In this document: in pieces, positions 35,604 through 46,429 of the stretch
Numbering within the stretch: the first letter of the stretch is position 1
Layout of the letters: every line of letters starts with the position of its first letter
Source: Hydrangea macrophylla
Lineage: Eukaryota; Streptophyta; Magnoliopsida; Cornales; Hydrangeaceae
DNA length: 64,000 bases
Direction: 5' to 3'
Assembly: GCA_033977485.1 (NCBI GenBank)
Contig: CM066994.1
Span: 14,009,585-14,073,584 of the forward strand
Notes under the pieces: generated by a model
Databases searched by the model: none
The model's input: the letters and a program-made list of their open reading frames with translations, nothing else
Told to the model about the DNA's origin: nothing
Position numbers and translations under genes: made by a program

Positions 35604-36197
35604 GTGGGCTCCTATAACCTTGTTGGGCCCATCATCTCAACCCTTAACCGTAAGGATACCGAAGAAGGGTCTATCCAAATTGTTCCAGAAAGTCCGATCC
35701 AGATCCAAAACTCTGATCGAGTAAGCATAGAATCCATCGAGGATATCAGTATTTCCCATCCACAGACAGAAGCTATGGATCTTGCTAGGTCATGGGAGAG
35801 GATTTTTCAGAGAAGAAAGAAATGAAGGTTAACTAGACGTAAATCACTAGGGCAAATTATGTTGTGTTATGGAGGAGGGGGAAAACAAATTAAGCACAGA
35901 TCTGCTGTTATACCCAAGCTCAAAAGCAAAGCCAAATCCAAACCCAAATCCTTTTTGCGAAAGAAAGCATCGTTGTGCCAATATAATGGGGACTTCATGG
36001 ATCCAGGAGCTAGAGCTACGTCGGGCTCGATCTCGGATGAGGGATTTGTAACGAGGAATGCATACATAACCAGGGAAGCTATGGTAACATGGAATTTGGG
36101 CAAATCTTTAAGTATAACGTGTGAAGGCAAAGAGAATGAAGATGAGGAAACTTTCAAGGAGCTTGAGCAACGAGACTGGGATGACTTCGAGCAGTGA
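35604..36197 (+). pseudogene. LINE ORF1 C-terminal remnant
   Basis: Two frames (35604-35825 and 35859-36197) hold acid-rich and then basic text (IIPKLKSKAKSKPKSF-like, ending EELEQRDWDDFEQ). It lies directly before ORF2, where the tail of ORF1 is expected. ORF1 would bind the RNA. No RRM or zinc knuckle remains, so the assignment rests mainly on position. Confidence 0.5.
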
Positions 36198-36250
36198 CAG
36201 AACGAATAATTTGTGCTCTGTAATCCAGACTATGGATCAGCTAGTTTTGA

Positions 36251-39200
36251 ATGAAGCTGATTACCTGGAATGGTCATGGGTTAGGTAGAAGGGAGAAGAG
36301 AAGAGCGGTTAAACGTGTTTTTCAATCTCAAAAACAAGATATTTGGTTTATTCAGGAAACTAAATCTTCTGGGGTGGATTAAAGATTCATTAAGCAACTG
36401 GTTAGGCCTGATGTTCTAGACTTCAAAAGTGTTGATGCAGTGGGTACGGCAGGGGGACTTATCACTATTTTGTCAGATAACTTTTTTAAAATTTTGGACT
36501 TCTATATTTTCTCGAGATATATCATTCTTTTTGGTACAATCACATCTCGCGGTGTTGACTGTGTAATTTGTAACATCTACGCACCGAATGAAGAACGGGC
36601 TAGAAAACTCATTTGGGATGAACTAGAGAACTTCATTTCTAGTTTGAATAGACTCTGGCTAATTGGAGGTGACTTTAATGAAGTCTTGAATCCTCAAGAG
36701 AGAAATGGTAGGGACTTCAATCAGAGAGGATGTCAGGAGTTCAATCATTTCCTCTCTAATTTTGGCCTTATTGATATTTGACTTTCTGGTCGATCCTTCA
36801 CCTGGAGCAACAATAGGGATGTGGCCTCGCAATCCAGACTGGACAGATTCTTAATTTCACCGCCAGGATCTCTCTCAATGGTATTTGCCACGTAGCTTAT
36901 CGGATCATAACCCGGTTGTCCTTGCTGACTCTTCCAGCAATTGGGGCCTATCCCATTTAGATTCTATAACTCCTGGCTGCTGGACCCTTCTTTCAATCTC
37001 CTCATCGATAGCTCATGGTCCTTTTCGTTGGTGGGAAGGAAATGCCAGAGCTACTCTTAAGCATAAATCTCTGTCCTCAAAGGGAGCCATCAAATCTCAC
37101 CTCAGAAAGTCACCCTTGGACAGCTCACGGTTAATTTCTGATCTCGAGAATAGTATTTATAACCTTATAGAGATACAACATGAACAACAGCCACTTTCTG
37201 ATGATGATAGGAAGAAGAAATTCAAACTCACGGTTGATCTTTGGTCTGCTTATACAGTACAAGAAGCTAATCTTAGATAAAAATCCAGAGTCAAATGGCT
37301 GAAAGAGGGTGACAAAAATACCTCTTTCTTTCATGTTGTAGCTGCTAACTGCAAAAGAAAGAATTCTATTCATAGGCTTCTTGATGGGGATACAGTTCTG
37401 GTGAACCCCAGTGATATCAAGCATGCAATCTTCTCTCATTTCAAAAGTCATTGCAAGCAAGGTGATTCCCCATTTTTTGCTCTTAATCAGGATGGCTTTA
37501 AATCCCTTAACGCCATGCAAAGTGCTATGCTGGAAAAGCCTTTCTCAATTAGGGAAATTGAATTGGCTCTACAAGAATGCGATGGGAATAAAGCACCAGG
37601 GCCAGATGGTTTCACTTCCCAATTCATTAAGTCCAAGTGGGACATTATTAAAACGGATTTCCAGATTCTCTTGAATGAATTTCATTGCAATCCATATGTA
37701 ATTCGAGATGTCAACTCCTCCTTCAGTATGCTAATACCTAAATATGACAATCCCTTCAAAGTCCCAGATTTCAGACCAATTAGTTTAATTGGGTGCATAT
37801 ACAAAATTCTGGCAAAGGTTCTTTCAATCAGGTTAAGAGGGGTTATGGGTTATATCATCAGTGATTCTCAGTCAGCCTTTATCAAAGACAGACAGATCCT
37901 TGATTGCATGTTGGTGGCCTCTGAAGTGGTGGATTCATTGAAAAAAGTGTTAAGGGAGGTTTGATGTTTGATGCTCATAATTGATTTTTAGAAAGTCTTC
38001 GACAACATTAATTGGAATTATCTAGGATCGGTTCTCCAATATATGGGCTTCGGCAGCAAGTGGGTCTCATGGATGAACGCATGCTTCTCAACTGAAGTCT
38101 GTTCTGTGTTAATCAATGGTTCTCCTTCTAAAAAATTTTGCCTTCAGCGGGGTCTAAGGCAAGGTGATCCTCTATCACCTCTCCATTTTATTATTGCTGC
38201 GGAAAGCCTCAATGTCCTCATTTCTCGGGCGGTGAGTCAAAATCTTTTCCAAGGTGTCCCTTTAAAAGTTGGAGGTCTGAGAATCACACATCTGCAATTC
38301 GCAGATGATACTCTTCTCTTTTGTAACGTGAATTTTGATCATCTTTTGACTCTCAAAAGAATCCTAAGATGCTTTAAAGCTGCTTCCGGATTGAAAATTA
38401 ACTTTGCCAAAAGCAGTTTAATGGGGTTTGGTATGGATAATGCCACCATTCAACTTTGGGCAAATATCATCAAATGTAAATCGAACCTTGCCCGCCAAAT
38501 ATCTTGGTTTCCCTTTGGGGGCTAACCCGAACAGAATTGGTACTTGGGCCCCTGTGGTGGAAAGAGTAAGGGAAAGGCTCTCTTCTTGGAAGAAGAACCT
38601 CATCTCGATTGGAAGTAGATGCACTCTCATCAAATCAGCCCTCACGAATCTCCCTCTCTACCTTATGTCTTTTTTCCTAATGCTAAAATCCATTATTTTG
38701 GATATTGAAAAATTACAGAGGTCCTTTTTGTGGAAGGTTAGTAGTGATGCCAAGAAGTACCATTGGGTAAGATGGGATGTTGTTCGTCTTAGCAAACACA
38801 AGAGATAATCTCAGAGATAGGAGTTTTGCACTTCTTCTTAAATGGGTGGAGGTTCAGCCAGAAGAAACAAGCTCTTTGGAGAAGGGTTCTTTGCAATAAA
38901 TATGACCTCGTGCAAGCAGATTTTAAGTGGAACCCTAATCCAAACCACATGTACTCCCCATTTATGAAAAATATTTGCAGCATTCTCTCTAGGCAGACTC
39001 CACAGGCAAATGTCATCAAAGAAGGAATGGGGGTCAAAATAGGGAATGGCCAGCTGTCTAATTTTTGGTCAGATGAGTGATTTTCGGGCTTGGTTCTTAA
39101 AGAATCCTTTCCTAGAATATTTGCACTAGCTGTCAACAAGCATGGCTTTGTTAATGAATTTGGATCTTGGGTGGATCAGGATTGAACTTGGAGCATACAA

Positions 39201-39650
39201 ATGAGAAGAACTCTCTTTGACTGGGAACTTGACCAATGGCACTCCTTTCTATCTCATCTTCATCGTGTTCAACTTTCCCCACTTACTGAGGACAAACTTA
39301 TCTGGAAATTCGACCTGAAGGGATTGTTCTCTAGAAAGAACTTTTGCCTTACCATGGAAGATGCCACTCACAGCTTACCTTCTCCATTATTTCTAATCTG
39401 GAATAGTCATATTCCACACAAAGTCCAAATTTTTTGTTGGCAGGCTCTACAAAGAAAAATCGTGGTCAAGCAAAATATCTGGAGATTCACAAACTTGGAC
39501 TCTGAGCCAGCCACTTGTGCTCTATGTCGAGAAGGGGAGGAATCTGTCTCTCACTTGATGATACAGTGTGATTTTTCGTGGAGAATATGGAGCACATATC
39601 TCTCTTGGTGGAATATCCAGGCTTGTGGCTCAAACTCCTTCATCAATTAG
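36251..39650 (+). pseudogene. LINE ORF2: endonuclease and reverse transcriptase remnant
   Basis: The start at 36251 reads MKLITWNGHGLGRREKRR, the APE-type endonuclease start, with QETKSS, NIYAPNEE and GGDFNEVL following. RT motifs are APGPDGFTSQF, DFRPISLIGC, RGLRQGDPLSP and LQFADDTLLFC (37401-38525). The C-terminal zinc-binding region (39201-39650) has HKVQIFCWQAL and CALCREGEESVSHLMIQC. Stops occur near 36380, 36779 and 37278, with frame changes near 36860 and 38510. Confidence 0.85.
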
Positions 39651-41080
39651 TGGAATCAGTGGGCTTTTTTATGCCCTTGCCCAAATTCTATAGAGGTCTG
39701 GAATTCTTTATTCTTTGTGGTCACTTGGTCCTTATGGCTATGGCGCAATAAGGTCATATTCTAGGAGTACAATGGTGATACTCAAGACCTTGAGGAACTT
39801 ATAAAAGTCAGGTTATTTTGGTTGGGTAAAATTATCTATTTCATCTTTCAAGTACTCTTGCAATGACTTCCTTTGTAATATCGCGAATGCTTCACTTGTA
39901 TTTAGGTCGGTCAAACATAAGCCTGTGGTTGATTGGTCTCCCCCCAAACCTTGAGGAACTTATAAAAGTCAGGTTATTTTGGGGGCTTTTCTCCTTCACG
40001 TTGTGTGTGTGGTTTTGTACACTCTTGTGAGGTAAACTTTTGCAACTGATTATTGCAACTGCTTGGTTGGCTCCCTACACCTGTTGGCTGTTTCAATATT
40101 AATATAGTTGTTGTGGATTCTCCCTCAAACGAGGCCACAAGTTTGGGTACCTCCTTCTTCTCTAAAATCTCTAAAATCTAAATGTCAATGGGTCTTCACT
40201 TGGGAGACCGGGACCATTGTGTACTTCAAGATCATAGTGGGTGTGTTATAGCGATGTTATTTATTCGCTCGATTTAAAGGATTTCATTTTGGCAAAATTT
40301 AGAGCACTTTTAGCTGGGCTGCGACTGTTGGCGTCTTCCAAGTGGTGTAAATACTTTTATCTGCAATTGGAAAAGTTGACTCCGGTGTTTCAGTAAAATG
40401 GGCAAGTCTGCTCTTGCTGGAAGTATGTGGGGGATATATAATGAAAATATAAATCTGCTGTTCTTACTGAATCGTCCGTCTTCAGTTTCGGTTTTCATAT
40501 CAAGAGGGATGCCAATTTTTTACAGACTCCTTGTATTGGGCTGTTTTGTTCTTACTTCAGGGTCAAGCCCTAGCCTTGTTGATGATTTGGTAGCCCTCTG
40601 ATGGCCTTTTGATCAACTTGGATGGGCTTTCTACTTCTCAAGATCTCCCTGCTATGTGTTTTATTCCTTAAAAAATAGAATAAAAGGTGATGCTGTCTAA
40701 TTTGCTTTTGCTGCTGTGTAACTTTGTAGAAGTTGTGCTTTTCTTTTGACCAATGAGTCATAGGATCTACTGCCTTCCTTTCAACTTTCAAGGCTGGAAT
40801 CTCTTCGGGTATGGTGGCTTTCGGAGAATGGCTTCAGGGCATTGAATTGATTGAGCATTGTGTTGCTGGCTTGGGGTTATGGCTTGTTCTTTTGTTTTCT
40901 TTTTTTTTTCTAGTTGATTGGGTTGTCAATTGAGTAGTTGTCGGGTGGGTTGGGTTGTAATCTGTGTGGGTTTTAATTTGTCTTGATTGTTTTTTTCCAT
41001 TGTTAAGTGGGATGGTTGATTTTGGGGTGTAATCCTGGATTTTATGAAATATAAAATTGTGCTTTGTTGTTCAAAAAAAA
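39651..41080 (+). other. LINE 3' untranslated region
   Basis: No coding text after the zinc-binding domain. T- and G-rich sequence ends AAATTGTGCTTTGTTGTTC followed by A9. The phrase GAGGAACTTATAAAAGTCAGG occurs at about 39792 and 39953, a short internal duplication. Confidence 0.6.
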
Positions 41081-41212
41081 AGTAAACCATACGCAGAGAT
41101 AGACATATATGAATTGATTTTTTTTATCACAGTATATATAGAATCCAAAGTTTTTTTTTTACCGTATTAAGTTGAGAGAGAGAGAGAGAGAGAGACCTAA
41201 AACCATGAAATG

Positions 41213-41257
41213 AAGCAATATTACCTGATGCAAAAGTCTAGCTCTCGAGGCATCATC
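41213..41257 (-). other. Exon-like segment ending in a splice donor
   Basis: The minus strand reads HARDDASRARLLHQ and then CATCAG|GTAATA. The upstream border is unclear. It may belong with 41425-41488 to one captured gene. Not identified. Confidence 0.35.
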
Positions 41258-41424
41258 GTGCATGCATGGACAATTAAAATGGTTTGCTCCTTGTCATGAC
41301 AATTTAAACCCAAAAATAGAGATTACCGAGCGGAGGCTCTATCTTGCAGAAATTTATAGCATACCAACACCTTGTTTACACATCAAAATAAATAAATATA
41401 TATAGTTATGAAAATAAGGAATAC

Positions 41425-41488
41425 CATTGCGAGGACAATTTCCAAAAGCTCAGTCCTAGCCTTTGAGCCACAAAGCTCTGTAAGGCTG
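41425..41488 (-). other. Exon-like segment, unidentified
   Basis: The minus strand shows TTTTGCAG, then 64 bases reading SLTELCGSKARTELLEI, ending CAATG|GTATTC. A clear T-rich acceptor, conserved-looking text and donor suggest a captured plant exon. Protein not recognised. Confidence 0.45.
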
Positions 41489-41499
41489 CTGCAAAATTA

Positions 41500-42300
41500 A
41501 AAAGAGTGAGATAAGAATGAGTTAACTGAAACTAATGTGTCAAAGCTGCTTTGGACGGTTTAAGTGGTGATTGGGGCTATTTAGGGAATGGGTAGATAGG
41601 CAACACATGACTACAAAGGAAGCCAAGTAGATTGAACTTACTCTAGACTATAATATCAATCTTTTAAACTTAATGGATCCTGTGAATCTTTTAAACTTAC
41701 TCGAGTAGTTAAAAGCGTATTGTGGACTCATTAACAATTAGAAAGCTTGACATCTATTATTAGCAACAATCAAAAAACAATTATTGCATTCACGCTGCTT
41801 AAACCCACAAAGTTTGGGTTTTAAAAGCACTTAGAAAGCATTTGAAACCTTTTTCAGCACTTCAAGATATGACATTCAACACTTCATGGTTGAAGCCACT
41901 TTCAGCACTTCATCTAACCCCATTTTTTTAAAATATAGCAACTTAGCAAGTGACTACTTAGAAATTATAAACTAAAGACTTGAAGACTTAAAAAATTACC
42001 CAAATATATGCAAAATAAAAAAATAAAAAACCAGATTTGAAGCTAACATAGGCAAACTTTAAAGATTTGAAAAACCACCCAAATGTTCAACTCAATTGGG
42101 ACAAAAAAAGTGATTGCTATGTTTACCTCTAAACTTGAAGTTATAGGTAGTATTGACCCAAACAAAGTCCTTGACGTCATGTCTTTCTGTAGCCAAAGTC
42201 ATAAACAACAGGTGAGAAACATAAATACCCTAACAAAATACTAAAATTACGACTTTGTGAGCAAGCCAGAAGGGTGTAGTAGTAAAGGAGACACAGGGTT
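41500..42300. other. CACTA interior, non-coding
   Basis: No gene, repeat family or regulatory site recognised; AT-rich. Confidence 0.5.
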
Positions 42301-42313
42301 GCAAAGAGAGGGA

Positions 42314-42352
<39 letters not shown>

Positions 42353-42492
42353 ATCCAAAGCCACACAAATTTGTTGAACTCACTTTGGAAAATCTACTGA
42401 AAAACTCATTGTGGTTACCAAACTCGATCACCATAGCCACACAAATTTCCATCAACCTACAATTACAAACCCAAATTAAAGCTGAGAGAGAA

Positions 42493-42523
<31 letters not shown>
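42301..42523. repeat. (GA)n microsatellites
   Basis: GA runs at about 42317-42349 and 42496-42522, within the CACTA right arm. Confidence 0.9.
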
Positions 42524-42960
42524 ATGATACCTAAAAATAAGCTGAAACAGATAAAGAGGTTAATGTGCTTACCCACCAAAATTGAAATTGAAACCCTAAA
42601 CTTAAAAATACATATAGAGAGAAACATAGAGAGATTACAGTACTATGTTGATGGTGGAGTTCTAGCCAACAATGACCCAGCCAAGAAGTGATGTCCCAGA
42701 ATATATGTGTGTGCGTGTGTATGCGCTAACGACACATAGTAGGTGTGTAAGTGTGTGCGAACACACATAGTGGCAGAGGCGGGTCAGGCGACGCTGAGGT
42801 TCAGATTGAATGTGTGTGTGGAGGCATCAAGAGAGATTGACATCTCACCTAACTGGCGTTGAGGAAGATTAGGCGGCGATGAGGTAGTGTGGCGGAGGTG
42901 GCGCTGAGGCAGATCCTCTTTCTCTCTCTCTGTCTTCTCCTCCCCTTTTTCTTTCTCCCT

Positions 42961-43075
42961 CTCTCTTCTTCTCTCGCTCATCAAAAGTGAGCCAAATATT
43001 TTTTTCCTCCCCTTTTTTTCGCTCTCTCTCTCTCTTCTTCTCCCGCTCATCAAAAGTGAGCCAAATATTTTACCC
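42961..43075. repeat. About 60-bp tandem duplication near the CACTA right end
   Basis: CGCTCATCAAAAGTGAGCC followed by AAATATTTT appears at about 42975 and 43045, each after a CT-rich stretch. The minus-strand open frame here is only low-complexity Arg/Glu text. Confidence 0.7.
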
Positions 43076-43134
43076 TTTTCTTTTTCTTTTCTTTTTGTTA
43101 TTTTCTTTATTATTTTTATTTATTTTACCCTACA

Positions 43135-43290
43135 TTTGTAATGGTAATTTTCCATCACTATTTTTTTTACAACCATTAGAAAATTTAAAATACCTCTTGC
43201 TAAATATTACTAACGGATTATGTTCTTTTCTAACGGAAATTTACCGTTGGAAATTAGCAACGGTAAATTACCGTTAGAAAACCAAAACCA
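43135..43290. repeat. CACTA right subterminal repeats
   Basis: Units such as CTAACGGAAATTTACCGTTGG and AACGGTAAATTACCGTTAG, the same core as the left array but fewer copies. Confidence 0.8.
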
Positions 43291-43305
43291 ACTGTGTTAC
43301 AAAAG

Positions 43306-43322
43306 GGCCAAATGGTGTAGTG
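43306..43322 (-). repeat. CACTA right terminal inverted repeat
   Basis: The plus strand ends GGCCAAATGGTGTAGTG. It is followed by the TSD copy ACC at 43323-43325. Confidence 0.85.
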
Positions 43323-43325
43323 ACC

Positions 43326-43968
43326 ACTAATCGGAATAAAATAACCAATGCCCACTCAATGAAATCTGAGAACATATACTCTGCCATGTTCTCCTGCCCC
43401 TGCCAAGTTGATCCACCTACTGACCAAGCAAACCCCAATAAGCTCCTGAACTTATGCACGTTATCTACCCCTTCTACAAAAAAACCACCAGATTGGGCCA
43501 GACTAATAACAAAACACTTGAGTAGCCGATAGTTTGTAGCTGCAAAACAAAGACTAGACACATCTGCAGCAACAAAACATATCCTCTACATACTGGCCTC
43601 CATAGCCCTAACTAGAACTTGAAACATCAAAGCATAACCCAAACATATATGCATATTATACACATACATAGCCGCCCTTAAAACCAAGCAGTAAAGGGAG
43701 TAGATCTAAACACATCAGTCTTGGCTAAGTGATCTGCCATGTTATTGGCCTTGCTGAAGATGTGCTTAATCCGCACCGAAGATTGCTCTCTTAACAAAAA
43801 AAGTAAGTTAGATATGCCATTTAGGATATGTTGGTGTCTCCAATAGTCGAATATCTCATCATTAACCCATGACACCACCAATTTGGAGTCACTTTCCAAT
43901 ATTAAATTGGCACCTCAAACTCTCTTCGAAGATGCACAAAGGTGTAAACCTTCCTGGATGGCTACAAG
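43326..43968 (-). mobile_element. LINE (minus), segment 2: RNase H end and 3' UTR
   Basis: The minus-strand frame 43678-43899 reads DSKLVVSWVND, then HIFSKANNMADHLAKTDV, the RNase H-type domain found at the C-terminus of plant LINE ORF2. It is cut by the copia at 43969 and continues at 48702. On the other side it continues in segment 1 beyond the CACTA. Confidence 0.75.
43964..43968. other. Copia target site duplication, left
   Basis: ACAAG immediately before the LTR; the same five bases follow the 3' LTR at 48697-48701. Confidence 0.9.
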
Positions 43969-44319
43969 TGTTGGGTTTGTGAAGTCTGATCCACTCTGAT
44001 ACCGAAGGTTCGGGGGGCGGGCCCCCCGAGTTGGACGAGCAGTCCAACGTAATTCGGGCCGTTAGGGTATTTTAGTAATTTTCAGTGTAACCCTAGTGGG
44101 ATATATTAACCTTTCTATGTGCAGCCGCAGTATGTTGAGAGCTGCGTTCTTTGAGAGAAAACTCTGTAACCCTGTTTCTTGAATATAGTGAACTGGTGTG
44201 AGAGGCTGTGGACGTAGGCAATTTGGCCGAACCACAGGGTATATCTGGTGTCGTGGTTTGTTTGTTTATTGTTTCTATGTGCGTTTGCATTGTGTGTGTT
44301 ACAGGTCATATTGTCAACA
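43969..44319 (+). repeat. 5' LTR (351 bp)
   Basis: It begins TGTTGGGTTTG and ends GTCAACA. It contains a TATATTAA box (44102-44109) and two tight inverted repeats near 44010-44050: a CGGGGGG/CCCCCCG stem and GTTGGACGAGCAGTCCAAC. Confidence 0.93.
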
Positions 44320-44320
44320 A

Positions 44321-44334
44321 TTGGTATTAGAGCC
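44321..44334 (+). other. Primer binding site (Met-tRNA, one variant base)
   Basis: TTGGTATTAGAGCC, one base from the 5' LTR. The usual TGGTATCAGAGC has a C where this copy has T. Confidence 0.8.
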
Positions 44335-44357
44335 AGGTTGTAGACTAGTGACTTACA

Positions 44358-45233
44358 ATGGCAGAGGAAGGGAAGGTTAAGATTGGGAAGTTCAATGGTT
44401 CAAACTTTGCTTTCTTGAAGATGCAAATTGAAGATGTGCTATACCAAAAGGATCTATACCTAACTATCGAAGGCACGAAACTAGCAGATATGAAAGACGA
44501 AGATTGGGCTGTACTAGATTGTAAAGCCCTAGGAACCGTACGATTGAGTTTGTCACCATCGGTTGCTTCGAACATCGCGAAGGAGAAGTTATTCGCAGCC
44601 CTAGAAAAGATGTACGAAAAGCCCTCTGCATTCAATAAAGTCTATTTGATGAAGAAGTTGTTCAATCTAAAGATGGCAGATGATGCTATCGTTGCCGAAC
44701 ATTTGAACGAGTTCAATACCATAACAATCCAATTGGAGTCTGTGAAAATTGTATTTGATGATGAGGTAAAAGTCTTATTACTTCTGTCAAGTTTGCCAGA
44801 CAGTTGGAATGGACTGGTCGTGGCAGTAAGCAATTCATCCGGGTCCTCGGTGCTAAAATTCGAAGATGTGGCTGGATTTGTTTTGGGAGAAGAAGGTCGT
44901 AGGAGATCTTCAGGGGAAGACTCAACTTCTGGTTCAGCATTGAATGCAGAAGAAAGAGGCAGAAAATTGAACAAGGGCAACAATAAAAATTGGAACAATG
45001 GTTCTCGTGGGAGATCAAAATCGAGAAAAGGGAGATCAAAATCTCGTGGACGTGATAAGAAATCAGCTGAATGCTGGAATTGTGGTGAAAAAGGGCACTA
45101 CAAGAGAGATTGCAAAAATCCGAGAAAGCAGCAGAATGGCAACAATCAAGGGGGTAGGAACACCACAAACATTGCTGAAGATGAGGAAAGTGATGCCTTG
45201 ATTTGTGTAGCAGATTCTCGCAGTGAGTCATAG
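44358..45233 (+). CDS. Copia gag with start of protease, ended by a premature stop
   Basis: It opens MAEEGKVKIGKFNGSNFAF and continues with gag text (ALEKMYEKPSAFNKVYLMKK, LLSSLPDSWNGLV), a basic SRGRSKSRKGRSKSRGR tract and the CCHC knuckle CWNCGEKGHYKRDC. It ends at TAG (45231-45233) exactly where the protease active site follows in the same frame (IVDSGASFHAT). It is 291 codons long. Gag forms the particle and could still be made from this copy; pol could be made only by readthrough. Confidence 0.88.
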   Translation: MAEEGKVKIGKFNGSNFAFLKMQIEDVLYQKDLYLTIEGTKLADMKDEDWAVLDCKALGTVRLSLSPSVASNIAKEKLFAALEKMYEKPSAFNKVYLMKKLFNLKMADDAIVAEHLNEFNTITIQLESVKIVFDDEVKVLLLLSSLPDSWNGLVVAVSNSSGSSVLKFEDVAGFVLGEEGRRRSSGEDSTSGSALNAEERGRKLNKGNNKNWNNGSRGRSKSRKGRSKSRGRDKKSAECWNCGEKGHYKRDCKNPRKQQNGNNQGGRNTTNIAEDEESDALICVADSRSES

Positions 45234-46277
45234 ATTGTAGACTCGGGAGCTTCATTCCATGCCACCCCACGCATGGATGTCCTTCAGAATTATGTGCAGG
45301 GAAATTTTGAAAAAGTCTATTTAGGTGATGACAAGGCCTGTAATATTGTTGGGAAGGGTGATGTGCAGATTACTCAAACCAATGGGATAGTGTTAAATTT
45401 GAAGGATGTCAGACATGTGCCTAGTCTGACAAGGAACTTGATTTCGGTTGGGCAGTTGTCAGGAACTGGAGTGGTAACGTCATTCACGGCAGATTCTTGG
45501 AAGATGAGCAAAGGGGCCATGGTTTGGGCTCGTGGTAAGAAAGAAGGCACCCTCTATGTCTCCTCGGGTACCTACAGTAGCATAATAGTGGCGTCGTCTG
45601 GAATTGATGCTAGTACATGGCATAGAAGACTTGGTCACATGAGTGAGAAAGGAATGAAGGTAATGATGAAGGAAGGGAAACTACCTGGGTTGAAGTATCT
45701 TGATCTGGACTTTAGTGAAGATTGCATTTTGGGAAAACAGAAGAAAGTCAGTTTTACCAAGGTGGCAAGGACTCCAAAATCAGAACGATTGGAATTGGTC
45801 CATACTGATGTATGGGGACCATCTAAGGTACCTTCTCTTGGTGGCTCTCGCTATTTTGTCACTTTCATAGATGATGCTACTAGAAAATTGTGGGTGTATT
45901 TCATAAAGCGTAAATCTGATGTGTTTGGTACTTTCAAGAATTGGAAAGCTTTGGTTGAAAATGAGACGGGGTTAAAGCTAAAGTGTCTCAAGTCCGATAA
46001 TGGTGGTGAGTATTGTGATGATGACTTTGAGTCATATTGTGCTGCAAATGGCATTAGAAGACTGAAAATAATCCCGAGGAAGCCAAGGCAGAATGGAGTG
46101 GCTGAGCGCATGAATAGGACAATCCTAGAGCGTACAAGGAGCATGAGAATAAATGCTGGGCTACCTAAGCAATTCTGGGCTGATGCAGTTAATACTGCCG
46201 TGCATTTGATCAACAGGGGACCTTCAGTTGCTTTGAATTGTGGTTTTCCAGAAGAGTCTTGGACTGGAAAAAGGTAA
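45234..46277 (+). pseudogene. Copia protease and integrase, cut by a frameshift
   Basis: Same frame as gag. Protease DSGASFHAT comes first, then the pre-integrase motif (WHRRLGHMSEKGMKV), integrase zinc-binding CILGKQKKVSF, and the core with HTDVWGPSKVPSLGG, FIDDATRKLWVYF, SDNGGEYCD and RQNGVAERMNRTI. A one-base loss near 46270 ends the frame at TAA (46275-46277). Confidence 0.85.
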
Positions 46278-46429
46278 ATCTCTCTCATCTTCGCATTTTT
46301 GGTTGCACTGCTTATGTACACGTTGAACCTGAGAACAGGGGTAAGCATGATCCTAAGTCTAGGAAGTGTTACTTCATTGGCTATGGCACTGATAGTTATG
46401 GGTATAGACTGTGGGACTTTGAAAAATAG
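46238..46429 (+). pseudogene. Integrase C-terminal part after the frameshift
   Basis: The frame resumes as KKVNLSHLRIFGCTAYVHV and continues to LWDFEK, where a TAG stop (46427-46429) ends it. The open segment upstream of about 46270 in this frame is only a shadow. Confidence 0.8.

Larger units (their letters stand above)
35573..41080 (+). mobile_element. LINE (plus strand), 5'-truncated, inside the CACTA
   Basis: It runs from the end of ORF1 through ORF2 (endonuclease, RT, zinc-binding C-terminus), a 3' untranslated region of about 1.4 kb and an A9 tail at 41073-41081, where the last A may belong to the TSD. The 8-bp duplication AGTAAACC flanks it. The ORF1 N-terminus is absent, which is usual for LINE copies cut during target-primed reverse transcription. 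Many stops and shifts make it inactive. Confidence 0.8.
23057..43322. mobile_element. 20.3-kb non-autonomous CACTA transposon carrying host gene pieces
   Basis: The left end is CACTACACCAAAAGGCC and the inverted right end CACTACACCATTTGGCC. Both ends have subterminal palindromes around TAACGGTAATTTACCGTTA, and ACC flanks both sides. I found no TNPD-like transposase text, so it needs one in trans. Inside are a rearranged eEF1A fragment (23808-23945), a Rossmann-fold protein exon (34354-34433) and unidentified exon-like pieces, as in gene-capturing CACTA elements. Later insertions: a copia array with a 230-bp duplication (25092-33146) and a LINE (35573-41080). Without these the element would be about 6.7 kb. 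The ends, subterminal repeats and TSD are direct observations; the single-element reading is strong inference. Confidence 0.85.

Noticed and set aside
42784..43053. 89-codon minus-strand frame rich in Arg/Glu
   Set aside because: Low-complexity reading of CT/GA-rich tandem repeats near the CACTA end.
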